A stretch of DNA of 64,000 bases from Ecdyonurus torrentis (Eukaryota > Arthropoda > Insecta > Ephemeroptera > Heptageniidae): the NCBI GenBank assembly GCA_949318235.1, contig OX439135.1, forward strand, positions 20,993,395-21,057,394, written 5' to 3'. The position numbers were made by a program, and so were the translations under genes. The notes beneath the pieces were generated by a model. It ran no database searches, was not told where the DNA came from, and worked only from the letters and a program-made list of their open reading frames with translations. Below, in pieces: positions 10,677 through 20,551 of the stretch (position 1 is the stretch's first letter; each line of letters opens with the position of its first letter).

Positions 10677-11355
10677 TAGGGTGTACTCACATGATATCAT
10701 ACTAAATGCATTTTGACGCCATGCTGGAATATTACTCAACACATATAGGGATGATAAACATCATTTAATTTTTTTTTTTGGGTGGGGAGGGGGGGGGGGG
10801 GGGTGCTGGGGGAATTAGGTAATTTTCTTTTGTTATTTTTCTTGCATATACATACGCAAAAAAAAACAAAACACAATTCAACCTATTGACAGCATCAAAG
10901 CTCTGAAAAAATTGCAAAGTATTTTTAAACTTTCAAAATGGGTTACTGTATTTTCAATTGTTATTTAAAATAATTCTATAGATACGATATGATTCACTAA
11001 TATCGACTGCTTATGTTTACTCAAAATACAGAAAAGAAAGTGCCGGAAGAGAAAACCACGTGACGGTAAAAGTGGGAGGTAGCTCAGGCCTAGCTTGCTG
11101 CTGGCACTAACTTTTCTCCCACTTTTACCATCACGTGGTTTCCTCTTCCGGTCACTTCCTTTTCCGTATTTTGAGTAAACATATACAATCATTGATTGTC
11201 ATTTTTTTGGCATAATTCCCTACTTTTTAACATGAACAAATGACAAGCAAAACTTTAAAAAGTGGTTTGTATGCTATCGTACCTATAGAATCGTTGGTTA
11301 TTCAATGCTGACATATGGCGTCAACTTTTATATATGTATACACAGCCACCCAATA
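10677..11355. repeat. MITE family Q, copy 2, with a nested foldback
   Basis: The left end TAGGGTGTACTCACATGATA and the distal right end (ATGGCGTCAACTTTTA then CCACCCAATA) belong to family Q. About 190 bp of another palindromic element (11004-11192) is inserted inside. A G-rich run with 15 consecutive G lies near 10787. Confidence 0.6.
11004..11192. mobile_element. Foldback element family T, copy 1
   Basis: Near-perfect hairpin: the left arm runs TTATGTTTACTCAAAATAC, then CGGAAGAGAAAACCACGTGA; the right arm is the complement ending TATTTTGAGTAAACATA. A second copy is at 26040-26226, inside the fucosyltransferase locus. Confidence 0.8.
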
Positions 11356-11365
11356 GACAAATTTA

Positions 11366-13747
11366 CTATGAAACCTGCTGTACAGGTAAATTACTATCAA
11401 CTTGAGATGTTAACATATTATTAAGTTGATTAATATTATTACTAACTTCTTCTGTAGTAATAATTGAAGTATTATTATCTTCAAAATGACAGTCAATAAT
11501 ATGTGATTGTAAATTTAAATGCGTAGAAAAACTAAGATGACAAACACTACAATGTAAACACCAATTATCAGAACATGAAGAATATCTATGATTTTCTAAT
11601 TTTTTTCTAGTAACAAATAATTTAAAACAATTTCTACATTGACACATAGTTGTTTGTTTAATTTTTATATTACCATCATTAAAATCATCTCTATTATGTT
11701 CTTTAAATATATGATTTTTACATAATTTAAAACTATTAAATACTAATGGACATAATGCACAATAATAAAATATAATATTTACAAACATTGATAATGAATT
11801 ATTACATATATGATTAGCAAATAATTCATAATACTGAAAACTTAATTCACATTTATCACAATCAATTAATTTTTGAAATATAGTTTCATCTTTTTTAATA
11901 TCTTTATGTATATTTAATGAATGAGATTTAAATGTGTCCATACTTTGAAATGATACATTACATGCAATACAATGATAACAATAACTATAAGTTCGAAATT
12001 TCATATTAGCAGCTAAAATACGATCATCAACTACGGCTGCTTTTCTTATTTTACCGCTTGGCATTTTTTTGACTTCTAATTCTGTATTATGTCGTATTGG
12101 TTGTGGATCATGATTTTCTTGTACGATACTATCTGTTTCTTTATTTTCTGATGGTAATGTTACTAAATAATAGAGACTATTTACATCCTCAACGTCATTA
12201 GATTGTTCTATTGAATTACTAACAGAATTTTCATTTAATGATTCTATTTCACTATTTGAATTTTCCATTATATTTGAATTATATGATGGTTCAATTGAAT
12301 TAATATCTGTATCCATTGGTTCAATATCATTAATAAAACTTGAACAATTAGTATTATCATCGTCATCATGTAACATACTATTGATATCTAATAAATTACT
12401 ATCGGAAGTAAATATGTTATCGTTTATAAGTATATCATTCAATTCCATAGTATTTGTTTCTACTATATCTAAGTTATTATTTACAATCATATTTTCCATT
12501 AAATTACTATCATGAGTTGATAATGCATTAATATCTATTTCATCATTGATTGAAGTATCTATATCAAATACTTTTAATAGATTTGACATAGAAGCTTCAA
12601 TTGTATGTTTAATATCCATAAGATCATTATGTACAGTATTTATATGTGTATCGTAATCTGGTTTATTTACAAATGTTAATGTACATTGATTGCAATTATA
12701 TGATATATTTTTACAACTATGTTCATTAACGGAATGTTCATCTAATAATATAAAACATACATCACATTGGTACATTAATTTTGGTTGTACTATTGTTTTT
12801 CCTGTATTATTATGTATAGAAGCGATATGATTATTACATAAATCATAAGTACTACATTCTAATGTACATACAGAACAATAATATTTTCTTATTTCAACGT
12901 AATTACCTTGTTTTGGTTTACATAAATGAGTTGATATATTTTCTGCATTACAAAATAATAATTTACATGTAATACATTCAAGTAAGATTTTTAATATACA
13001 TTTGATTGATATATTTTGATGTAATTTTAATACGTGACTATTAAATCTTTTACGTCTTCTAAATTTTATTTTACATTTTGTACATATGAAACATGGTTTA
13101 TATTCTTTTATAAATGATTTCATTACATTGGGTTTGGTAATTTGTTTGTTTGCATTTTTAGAATTTATTTTATGATTTTTTGTATTTATGCTTCTTTTTA
13201 ATACATTTTTATTTTTGAAGAACTTTTTTGTTAAATTATTTTTAATTGGTATCAATTTAAATGAAGTATTACTAGAATTACTTTTTAATTTTAATTTTGT
13301 CAATTTAACACAACATGGCTTTATATTATATTTCTGTATATATGAATCATCGTTATCTTTTTCTGATATTTGAGTATCATTTTCAATTTCAGAAGTGATA
13401 GTTTCATCATTTATATTTTGAAATTCATCATTTATATTTTGAAATTCATCATTTATATTTTGAAATTCATCATTTATTTCTGATTTATGAATTGACAAAA
13501 ATAATTGTTCAGTGTCAGAATTTTCAGTAAGATTTTGAATATCAGTATGAATATTTTGAATATCAGTTTCATTAAGTATTTCAGAAAATGTTGTATTATC
13601 TATTTCTGAAAAAGTTTCATTAACAATGTCTGAAAAAGTTTTATTTAATTCAGATTCTTTTACTTGATTTTCAGTATCATTTACATTGAAATATAACATT
13701 TCAGAACCTAATTCTTCATAAATATTATTCAATTCTATATTATTCAT
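11366..13747 (-). CDS. Zinc-finger protein with two five-finger modules (ZNF2, 793 aa)
   Basis: Single coding exon, paralogue of ZNF1. Modules lie at residues 220-373 and 591-754. Module 1 ligands are C222/C225/H238/H243, C258/C261/H274/C276, C291/C294/H307/H312, C328/C331/H343/C345 and C352/C355/H368/H373. Module 2 uses C593/C596/H609/H614, C630/C633/H646/C648, C663/C666/H679/H684, C704/C707/H720/C725 and C733/C736/H749/H754. The N-terminus is acidic with three INDEFQN repeats (about 91-114) and three TFS(D/E)I repeats; residues 150-215 are Lys-rich and could be a nuclear localisation signal; 400-540 are acidic and Asn-rich. A nuclear nucleic-acid-binding role is inferred; targets are unknown. 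Confidence 0.85.
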   Translation of the reverse strand: MNNIELNNIYEELGSEMLYFNVNDTENQVKESELNKTFSDIVNETFSEIDNTTFSEILNETDIQNIHTDIQNLTENSDTEQLFLSIHKSEINDEFQNINDEFQNINDEFQNINDETITSEIENDTQISEKDNDDSYIQKYNIKPCCVKLTKLKLKSNSSNTSFKLIPIKNNLTKKFFKNKNVLKRSINTKNHKINSKNANKQITKPNVMKSFIKEYKPCFICTKCKIKFRRRKRFNSHVLKLHQNISIKCILKILLECITCKLLFCNAENISTHLCKPKQGNYVEIRKYYCSVCTLECSTYDLCNNHIASIHNNTGKTIVQPKLMYQCDVCFILLDEHSVNEHSCKNISYNCNQCTLTFVNKPDYDTHINTVHNDLMDIKHTIEASMSNLLKVFDIDTSINDEIDINALSTHDSNLMENMIVNNNLDIVETNTMELNDILINDNIFTSDSNLLDINSMLHDDDDNTNCSSFINDIEPMDTDINSIEPSYNSNIMENSNSEIESLNENSVSNSIEQSNDVEDVNSLYYLVTLPSENKETDSIVQENHDPQPIRHNTELEVKKMPSGKIRKAAVVDDRILAANMKFRTYSYCYHCIACNVSFQSMDTFKSHSLNIHKDIKKDETIFQKLIDCDKCELSFQYYELFANHICNNSLSMFVNIIFYYCALCPLVFNSFKLCKNHIFKEHNRDDFNDGNIKIKQTTMCQCRNCFKLFVTRKKLENHRYSSCSDNWCLHCSVCHLSFSTHLNLQSHIIDCHFEDNNTSIITTEEVSNNINQLNNMLTSQVDSNLPVQQVS

Positions 13748-14239
13748 TTTTGAAACTAAAATAGAGCTTTCTTTTATTTCAATGCATTAACAGTTTTTAA
13801 GAACATGAAAAAATAACATGGAATAATAATAATGTAATTGTGAATTACTGTACATAGATTGTGCAATATATATAAGCATTATTGTTTATGTTTGTATTTT
13901 AAATTTGAATTATTAAAAATTAAATATAAATTTTATCAAAAAGCGTATGAAATCTAGTTTTTAACTGAATTTTTAACTATTACAGCATACAAAAATTATT
14001 GGTCTATTATCACACAGTTTAATTTTACACTTAAATGGTAATAATTATTTTTCTAACACATATATTTTTTTTTTAATAAATGTTTATTTATTTCTTAATT
14101 AAATTAATATTTATTTCTTCATTTCACTACAAACACAATCCTGATAACGTTTTTGTTGATTCTTTTCTTTGGTAAGTTTCTTTTAGTTTAAGCAAGTTGA
14201 ATTAATAAATATGTAGGTTTGACGTTACTTTACTTTGGA
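13748..14239 (-). other. Putative 5'-UTR part of ZNF2 coding exon
   Basis: On the minus strand an acceptor TTTCATTTTTCAG precedes base 14239. Together with the donor at 15205 it predicts a ~965-bp 5' intron. Inferred only. Confidence 0.4.
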
Positions 14240-14301
14240 CTGAAAAATGAAACAAAGATTTTAGTGAATTTGTCAAGCAAAGTCTAACATAGTTTATGTT
14301 G

Positions 14302-14640
14302 TTTTGAAACCATAGAAAACATAAAACATGTTCTTTTTACCCATTAAACACAAAATGTGATCTACTAAACTGATAATTTTTACCAGAATGTAAATGTGGC
14401 CTCACAAGAGAGCATAAAAAAATGTAAAGTGTGTATTCAATTTGCATGAATATTTCTGTTTACAACATCAGAAACAGGCAAAAACTGGTATGAAAATGTT
14501 GTTTAGGTTGCATAAATAAAAATTGTCTAATCACTGCTACGGGGTTTTTGAGACTAATTAACGTTATGTATGTAAGTCCCATCAAGTGTTTTGTGATGTA
14601 AATGCTAATGTTTTCATGTTTTCTATGCCTTTAAGTAAAG
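14302..14640 (-). repeat. Family B element, copy 2 (ZNF2 5' intron)
   Basis: Related along its length to 6290-6636 and 19864-20212, in the same orientation relative to the zinc-finger gene, starting about 555 bp upstream of the ATG. Confidence 0.8.
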
Positions 14641-14682
14641 TTTGTACTGTTGTAGCAATATTGAGGAGGAAAAAAATTGTGG

Positions 14683-14790
14683 TTAGGTATGATAAATTTG
14701 AAAGTTAAGGACATGAGAAACTAGCAAGAGTCTTATCATAATAAAGAGAATTCTAAAGTTTGGTAAAAATCTTGCTGGGGGAAAAAAAAG
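14683..14790. repeat. Family C terminal fragment (Penelope-like?), copy 1
   Basis: Starts with a GTGGTTAGGTATGATAAATT-like word and continues through GAGAAACTAGCAAG and AAAATCTTGCTGG, the same order as the arms of 38530-38890. A C-run (14874-14887) follows. Confidence 0.5.
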
Positions 14791-15204
14791 TTGATTCTTG
14801 ATTAATAGTACTTTGAGAAACATTGATTTGGGAGCAACTTTAATGTCAAAAATTGGTTCCCTAGTTGTCTCCTCCCCCCCCCCCCCCTGCTCTTTCTCAA
14901 GCTTATTGCTATACTTTCAAAATACTTTAAAGTAAAAATACTTTAAAGTATTTAATTACACATCTGCAGGTAATTGATAATTAAAAGATTTGATAAAAAA
15001 ATGCTGAATAAAGTAAATGTAGTCTAACACTAGCACCTTATTGAGCATTAGACTAGCACCTCAGCACATATGCTACCATAACCAAAGTTATTCAAATCAT
15101 GGTATTTATACAATATACTGTATTCAATACATTAATCATGCATCAATAAATGTTACAGTCAAATGTTACAGGTGACATTGGAAGTTATTTTAATTAACGT
15201 TTAC

Positions 15205-15277
15205 CTTATTTAGTTTGATTTGCTAGCAAGAGGCAGTTAACAAAATTGCAGTCTTCAATTGGATGAAAGAATATGAC
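15205..15277 (-). other. Putative non-coding upstream exon of ZNF2
   Basis: 73 bp on the minus strand bounded by acceptor TTTTTTCAG and donor AATAAG/GTAAAC. It resembles the putative exon 7011-7077 of ZNF1 in size and place. Confidence 0.4.
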
Positions 15278-15379
15278 CTGAAAAAAGAAAAATAACCACA
15301 ATGTTATAGTAAGCAAAATACATATTTTAGGTTGCAAAATATGTACTAACTATTGGCAGAACACATTTAGTTGGCAGTT

Positions 15380-15390
15380 CAGTTCAGTTC

Positions 15391-15422
<32 letters not shown>
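15380..15422. repeat. (CAGTT)n followed by poly-T
   Basis: Four CAGTT units run into about 30 T. Confidence 0.9.
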
Positions 15423-15425
<3 letters not shown>

Positions 15426-15467
15426 ATTGTAAATTACACCTGTATGCATACCAGGTAACCTTTCCAC

Positions 15468-15648
15468 AATGGAGTTTATCAGTTTAAAAAATTCTATAGC
15501 TTAAAATACATAAAAGTATGACTAGTATTTCTCGTTAAAGTTCTCCGGAATCGGTGGAATAGTTTTCTCAATTTTGCAAAAAATAAATGTTTTTCCTCAT
15601 AAAAGCAATGTTAAATTAGGGGACCCTTAGCTTTCCCCGTGCACTAAA
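15468..15648 (-). repeat. Family O element, copy 1
   Basis: Matches the element inserted directly after the stop codon at 50634-50862, in the opposite orientation. Landmarks: AATTAGGGGACCCTTAGCTT on this strand and ATACATAAAAGTATG. Confidence 0.7.
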
Positions 15649-15721
15649 CCAATAAGCTGCATTATATTTACACTAATTTTGCTTATTAAAAGCAAACAAA
15701 AGACCAAATTAAAGTATTATG

Positions 15722-15856
15722 TGCACCTCTCCTGGACAAAAGTTTTGAACTGGGCTGTTGCGGCAGCTCCATTTTCTCATACTGATAGCATAAGAGTGGT
15801 TACGAGTTGCCTAATATACAAATCATCTGGAAACTTTTGTCCAGAGGTGTACATTT
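15722..15856. mobile_element. Tc1/mariner-like MITE, family H copy 2
   Basis: CACCTCTCCTGGACAAAAGT at the left and CTTTTGTCCAGAGGTGTACA at the right, with a TTTTCTCATA centre as in the other H copies. Confidence 0.75.
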
Positions 15857-15988
15857 CCCACTAAAAAAAGCTGTGTGATTGCACGATTAAATCGTTAAAG
15901 TTTCCCTAAGAACACACAATAACAATTCACAAGCCTTCCAAAGGAGCTCAGGACCCTGATTCTAAACCCTAAAGAAGTTTCTATGTTA

Positions 15989-16236
15989 TTACCCATTATG
16001 CGGTGCATGGTTTCCACCATGTGATCTGTCAGATTAAAGAATATCACGAGTGTAATGATAAATGTGTATGTTTGTTATGTGGTGGCCTATGTACTAGGTA
16101 CCATTTACTTCAGTGTCCATCTCGGACCCTATCATTAAGTCAATATGCAAAAAAAATGTAGACTTATAGAGTGAAATGTAAATATATGTATAAGTACACC
16201 ATGGTGTTTAATAAATAAAATAATAATAATATAATT
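15989..16236 (+). mobile_element. Non-LTR retrotransposon 3' fragment, copy 1
   Basis: Encodes the last part of the C-terminal Cys/His region and 3'-UTR seen in the longer copy at 39407-40895. It ends at AATAAATAAAATAATAATAAT, the element tail. Strongly 5'-truncated. Confidence 0.85.
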
Positions 16237-16335
16237 GTTTTCATTGTTGAGAGGTCATGATTGCCATTTAAATGCATTTTATTTTAGTGAGTTTAAAAAA
16301 AAAAAAAAAATTACAGAAATCAGAATGTCGGAATA

Positions 16336-16446
16336 CTTGGTTGTTAGTACACCCTGTTCTCTTGCACCAAAAAATGCGCATCATATTTGAATAACCAAAG
16401 TTGATCGTCATTTTAGTAGTAGAAAACAGGGTTTACAAACAGCATT
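16336..16446. mobile_element. MITE family A, copy 3
   Basis: Right terminus AAAACAGGGTTTACAAACAG is intact; the left end is mutated (TTAGTACACCCTGTTCTC). The interior ACCAAAAAATGCGCATC is as in other copies. Confidence 0.8.
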
Positions 16447-16704
16447 TGGGACTTTCTAGTTATGTATCCCTATTCTGATAAATGAATGCTGATGAGGTCA
16501 GATTTTTTTAAGGGGAAGCGGGAGTGTCAGTTTATCCTAATATATAAAACATCAAAATATTGCAAAAGCACACATATTATGCATACTCTGAAATAATTAA
16601 AAATCTTATTACATATGCAATGCATAATATATTTTTATAATCATACATATATGCATGCACATACAAAATGAAAACTTAAAAACCTGAACTCTATTTTGCT
16701 GTGT

Positions 16705-16822
16705 TCACATTGAGCTTTTTCTCATTGGAATTGTTAAGTGAGCTCCATAAGAATGCATGTTAATTCGATCAAATAATAAACAATTGCAATTATGTATGTA
16801 CAAAAAGCTCAAGAACACAGCA
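16705..16822. repeat. Family S foldback, copy 2
   Basis: TGTTCACATTGAGCTTTTTC and GGAATTGTT at the left are mirrored by AACAATTG and AAAAAGCTCAAGAACACA at the right. Confidence 0.55.
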
Positions 16823-17959
16823 TATATGATGGATGTATGCATTTGTTAAAAAAAAAATATATGCATACATCATCATACATATTAACAGTCCATTTATAGC
16901 TTATTTCCTGTTGTAGCCACTGATCTATGTTGCAGCTAACATAGCTTTATAAAAATATTGAAAGTAATTATATAATTATTATGTACTGGAGAGAATCGCC
17001 ATCATAAAACATGCAACTCAGTGATAAGAATGACAGATCCCATATATCCCATATGTACCATAAATCCTGCAGCAATAGCAATTGAGGGGGCAAGAAAATC
17101 AAAATACTCCCTGGCTTCCATCAATGAAGTTTCCACCTAAATTATTATCCTAATACGTTCATTAAATATTAAAATTAATATTAAAAACTAATATTAATAT
17201 ATAATTATCATATTTACCTAAAAATGTGCACAAAAGGAAAGAGAAAATTGAGTTTCGACTACTAATTTCCATTCATGTTTACAAATTTTTGTTTCTGAAA
17301 ATGAAGTTCGCCACCAGAGGCGCTGCTGTAAAAAAAAAAAAACAGCTGACAAAATCAAACTTGTTACTTGTCAAAATTTCGTATTTTTCTCCGTTTTCTC
17401 ATAAAAAATTGTATTTTATGAAAAATCATCTTCGTTAATTGAGATAAAGAAATCATAAGTGTAAAAATAAGATATTAAGGTGCGTCTTTTAGTATTATAT
17501 ATGTGAATTTAGTTAATATCTAATGCTGAAACAAATGATGTTTTGTGAGCATGTCTTGATGGAGTTCTGGAATCATTGTCAATTTTTGATCTTTCGTGTA
17601 TAGTATAATAATAATTTTGCAACATAATTTTTAAGGATCAGTGCATGCCTATTGACTTTACAAGTCAAAAACACCCCCTAAGCTTACCCTCTAAAAATTC
17701 AAGCGTAGCTAATTATGCTTGCATTTGTATGTATGTTTACAAAGGGGCGCATGCAGGGGGGGGGGGGTCAGGTTTGGAAGTTTCCCCCTCCCAACCTGCT
17801 CCCAACCCCATCCGGTCAGGTCAGGTCAGAAAAAAATATAGGTAAAGGGGGGTGTTCCCCTTTCAATCTTGCTCGTCACTAATCACTATAAAGGCGGGGA
17901 GGAGGGGGGGGGGGGGGGGGGGCTTCAATGTGTTCAAAATCACTCCATGCTTTCAAACA
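16823..17959. other. Intergenic, no gene seen; G-rich runs
   Basis: AT-rich unique sequence with small GC-richer islands near 17300 and 17730-17830 (GGTCAGGTCAGGTCAG) and G-runs at about 17755-17768 and 17896-17922. Short open frames have no recognisable similarity or splice context. Confidence 0.5.
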
Positions 17960-18738
17960 CAATAATGCTGTTCGTAAACCCTGTTCTCTTGCACCAAAAA
18001 ATGCGCATTCCATTTGACTAACCAAAGGCGATCGTCATTTTAGGAGCAGAGAACAGGGTTTACGAAGAGCATTAAAATTGTTTTAAACCCCAGTGTCGTT
18101 TGTAAATCTAATGATGTTCGTAAACCCTGTTTTTTGTGCCCCAAACCACAAAAAAATGACGATCACCTAATAGTGTTGTTCGTCAAAATCCATAAGAGGT
18201 TAGACGCTCCGAGAAAAGTTTTGGCCAAGGAAACGCAGCTTAAAGTAATTCACCGAAGACGTCATATCACAACTTGAAACTTAGTTAACCTTATCAGTGA
18301 CGTAACTGGTGAATGGCATCGTATTGGCTTAGAACCAAGTACAATCCATCGCAAAATGAAATCAAATGTGCGAGTTTTGTGCTGCGCTCAACCTCTTTAT
18401 TACATGAACCATATACATGTATATGTCATTTTAGTATCAGAAAACAGGGTTTACAAACAGCATTAATGCTTTTTAAATAGCACTGCGCATTTTTTGGAGC
18501 AAGGGAACAGGGTTTACAAAAATCAATGCTGTTCGTAAACCTTGTTTTCTGCTCCTAAAATGATGATCAGCTTTGGTTATGCAATTGGAATGCACAATTT
18601 TTTGGTGCAGGAAAACAGGGTTTACAAACAACATTATCATTCCTATTTTCTTGCAGTAAAAAAAATGAGCATTCCATTTGAATAACCATAATTGATTGTC
18701 ATTTTAGTAGCAGAAAACAGGGGCCACAAACATCACTT
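17960..18738. mobile_element. Cluster of MITE family A copies with a nested insertion
   Basis: A full copy spans 17960-18078. A second starts at 18110, breaks at about 18166 and resumes at about 18428 (TCATTTTAGTATCAG...), being split by about 260 bp whose ends share AAGAGGTT. Further partial and full copies follow at about 18467-18520, 18522-18640 and 18641-18738. All show the CAGGGTTTAC(A/G)AA(C/A) terminus or degraded forms. Confidence 0.8.
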
Positions 18739-18852
18739 GTACTTTTTTGTTTTAAATTACTATGACATATTTATACAAAATATTGTTTCACAATAGTCAT
18801 GTCATAATACACAACTGCTTCCAGTAAGCTGATTTTCTCGCACGGAAGTTAG

Positions 18853-19067
18853 ATATCGAGGGCTACGCGGCATTTTGGCACTTGTGCAATCTTTGCAGTG
18901 CAATTTTGGCACATGTGCAATCTACGCCACGCCTACCAATGGCACAGCTGTACAGGCTAGGCGTATAAAGATGTTTCAAAAAAGGTAAGCGCGGAGAATG
19001 CATATGTGCCAAAAATGCACCCGCGGAGATTGCACCAGTACTAAAATGCCCCGTAGCCCTCGATATA
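18853..19067. mobile_element. Palindromic MITE with TA flanks
   Basis: ATATCGAGGGCTACGCGGCA at the left and TGCCCCGTAGCCCTCGATAT at the right, with GGCAC(T/A)(T/G)GTGCAATCT words repeated inside. TA borders each end. Confidence 0.75.
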
Positions 19068-19196
19068 TTATTAAAAAATTAAAGATTAAACAAACCAAAA
19101 AAAAAAAAAAAAAGATTAATAATACAATAACATGAAATACAATAAAGAAAGAATGCATCATGTGAAGCATTTGATAATTTGTTCACTGTCAACCCC

Positions 19197-19863
19197 TTAA
19201 GGTACTACTTTAGGGTAGCGATGTTGTCGTAAAATTTAATTTAATACCACTTTTTAGGTTCATAATAAACCAAGGAACAATTCTCTATACTCCAAAAAGT
19301 TTCGGCTCAAATCAAATCTTCCGCAAATTAGCATTAAAAGTCGTTGGGATACGCCCCCTTTAACACGCAAAACATACAAAACTTCAAGCTCCCCGTGTGC
19401 AAAATTTTTCTTGATCAACTTCTAAACTAAAAATACTAGTGTATTCTATAGATCAAGTTTTAATGAATTTGACTTTTTAAACGATTTTTACGAGACATTT
19501 ATCGAGAAAAAATTAATGAAGATTGCATATTCAAATTAACATGGGTGAATTTGCGATAATTTTTTTCTCGGCAAATTCGTTCTAGAAAAATCTGAAAAAT
19601 CATTTTTCATTAAAAATCCACACGAAGAACAAGCTAGTATTTTTTTTAACCGCTGAAAAAAAATTTGAAGTGGGTCAAAATTGGGATCCAAATATAGATT
19701 CATTAGCATTAGGAGGCGGGGCATTTGCGATACTTTGACGCTCTGTTGTGACGAGAGTTTTTAAGATAGAATTTTTTTGATTTCATTTTTGGGTACATCA
19801 GCCTAAACTTAATTCAAAGTCATAATAAAAAAATTTCATTCCTAACCTAAAGTAGTACCTTAA
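19197..19863. mobile_element. TTAA-flanked non-autonomous DNA transposon (659 bp)
   Basis: TTAA duplicated at 19197-19200 and 19860-19863; termini GGTACTACTTTAGG and its complement. TTAA preference is known for piggyBac and Kolobok superfamilies. It sits exactly at the TTAA near the outer end of family B copy 3. No open frame encoding a transposase. Confidence 0.8.
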
Positions 19864-20212
19864 AGGAATAGACCAGAGAAAAACATAAGCATTTATATCA
19901 CAAAACACTTGATGGGATTTACATAAATAAGATTAGTTTGTCTCAAAACCCAACTGTAGCCCCGTATCAGTGATCAGAAAATTCGATTTATGCAACCCAC
20001 ACAACATTTTCATACTAATTTTTGCATGTTTCTGACATCATAAACATGAATAGTCACTCAAATTGCATATAATTTACAGTATATTCACGTTCTCTCGTGG
20101 GTGTACATTAACATTTTGGTAATAATTGTCAACAGTTTGGAAGATCCCATTTCGTGTTTATTCATTAAAAAGCACTTGTTGTTTTATGTGGTCTATGGCT
20201 TTCAGATACCTA
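19864..20212 (+). repeat. Family B element, copy 3 (upstream of ZNF3)
   Basis: Same element as 6290-6636 and 14302-14640. It ends 340 bp before the ZNF3 ATG with the ...GGTCTATGGCTTTC end toward the gene, as in the other two. Confidence 0.8.
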
Positions 20213-20269
20213 ATATTTGGAAGTATTCATTTGAAAAATCATAATGTGTATTTGTCTTTTTTTTTTCAG

Positions 20270-20551
20270 GAAACTGTCAGAACTACTGCACTTCAATTTG
20301 GAGAGTAATTTCAACTGAAAAAAATGAGAACACAAATTTCATCAAATCTCCGTGTGAAGTGATATGTATACTGTATTTAATTTTCTTTAACAACATTATT
20401 TCTTCTTTGCACCACTGCATATGTATTTAAAATTGAATTAACATTTTTTTTATTTTAATTTAAGTGTTAAAATTTTCAAATAATATTGGACGTACCTATC
20501 TAAACTAATTGCATAATTAATAATAGCCATAAAAAAAAAAAAATAATAATA
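20270..20551 (+). other. Putative 5'-UTR part of ZNF3 coding exon
   Basis: A strong acceptor (pyrimidine tract then TTTTTTCAG) ends at 20269, with no later acceptor before the ATG. This mirrors ZNF1 and ZNF2, where family B also lies in the intron. The upstream exon was not identified. Confidence 0.45.

Noticed and set aside
17300..17322. CTCF-like CCACCAGAGGCGCTG
   Set aside because: One G short of the usual core and a single occurrence; not enough to call a site.
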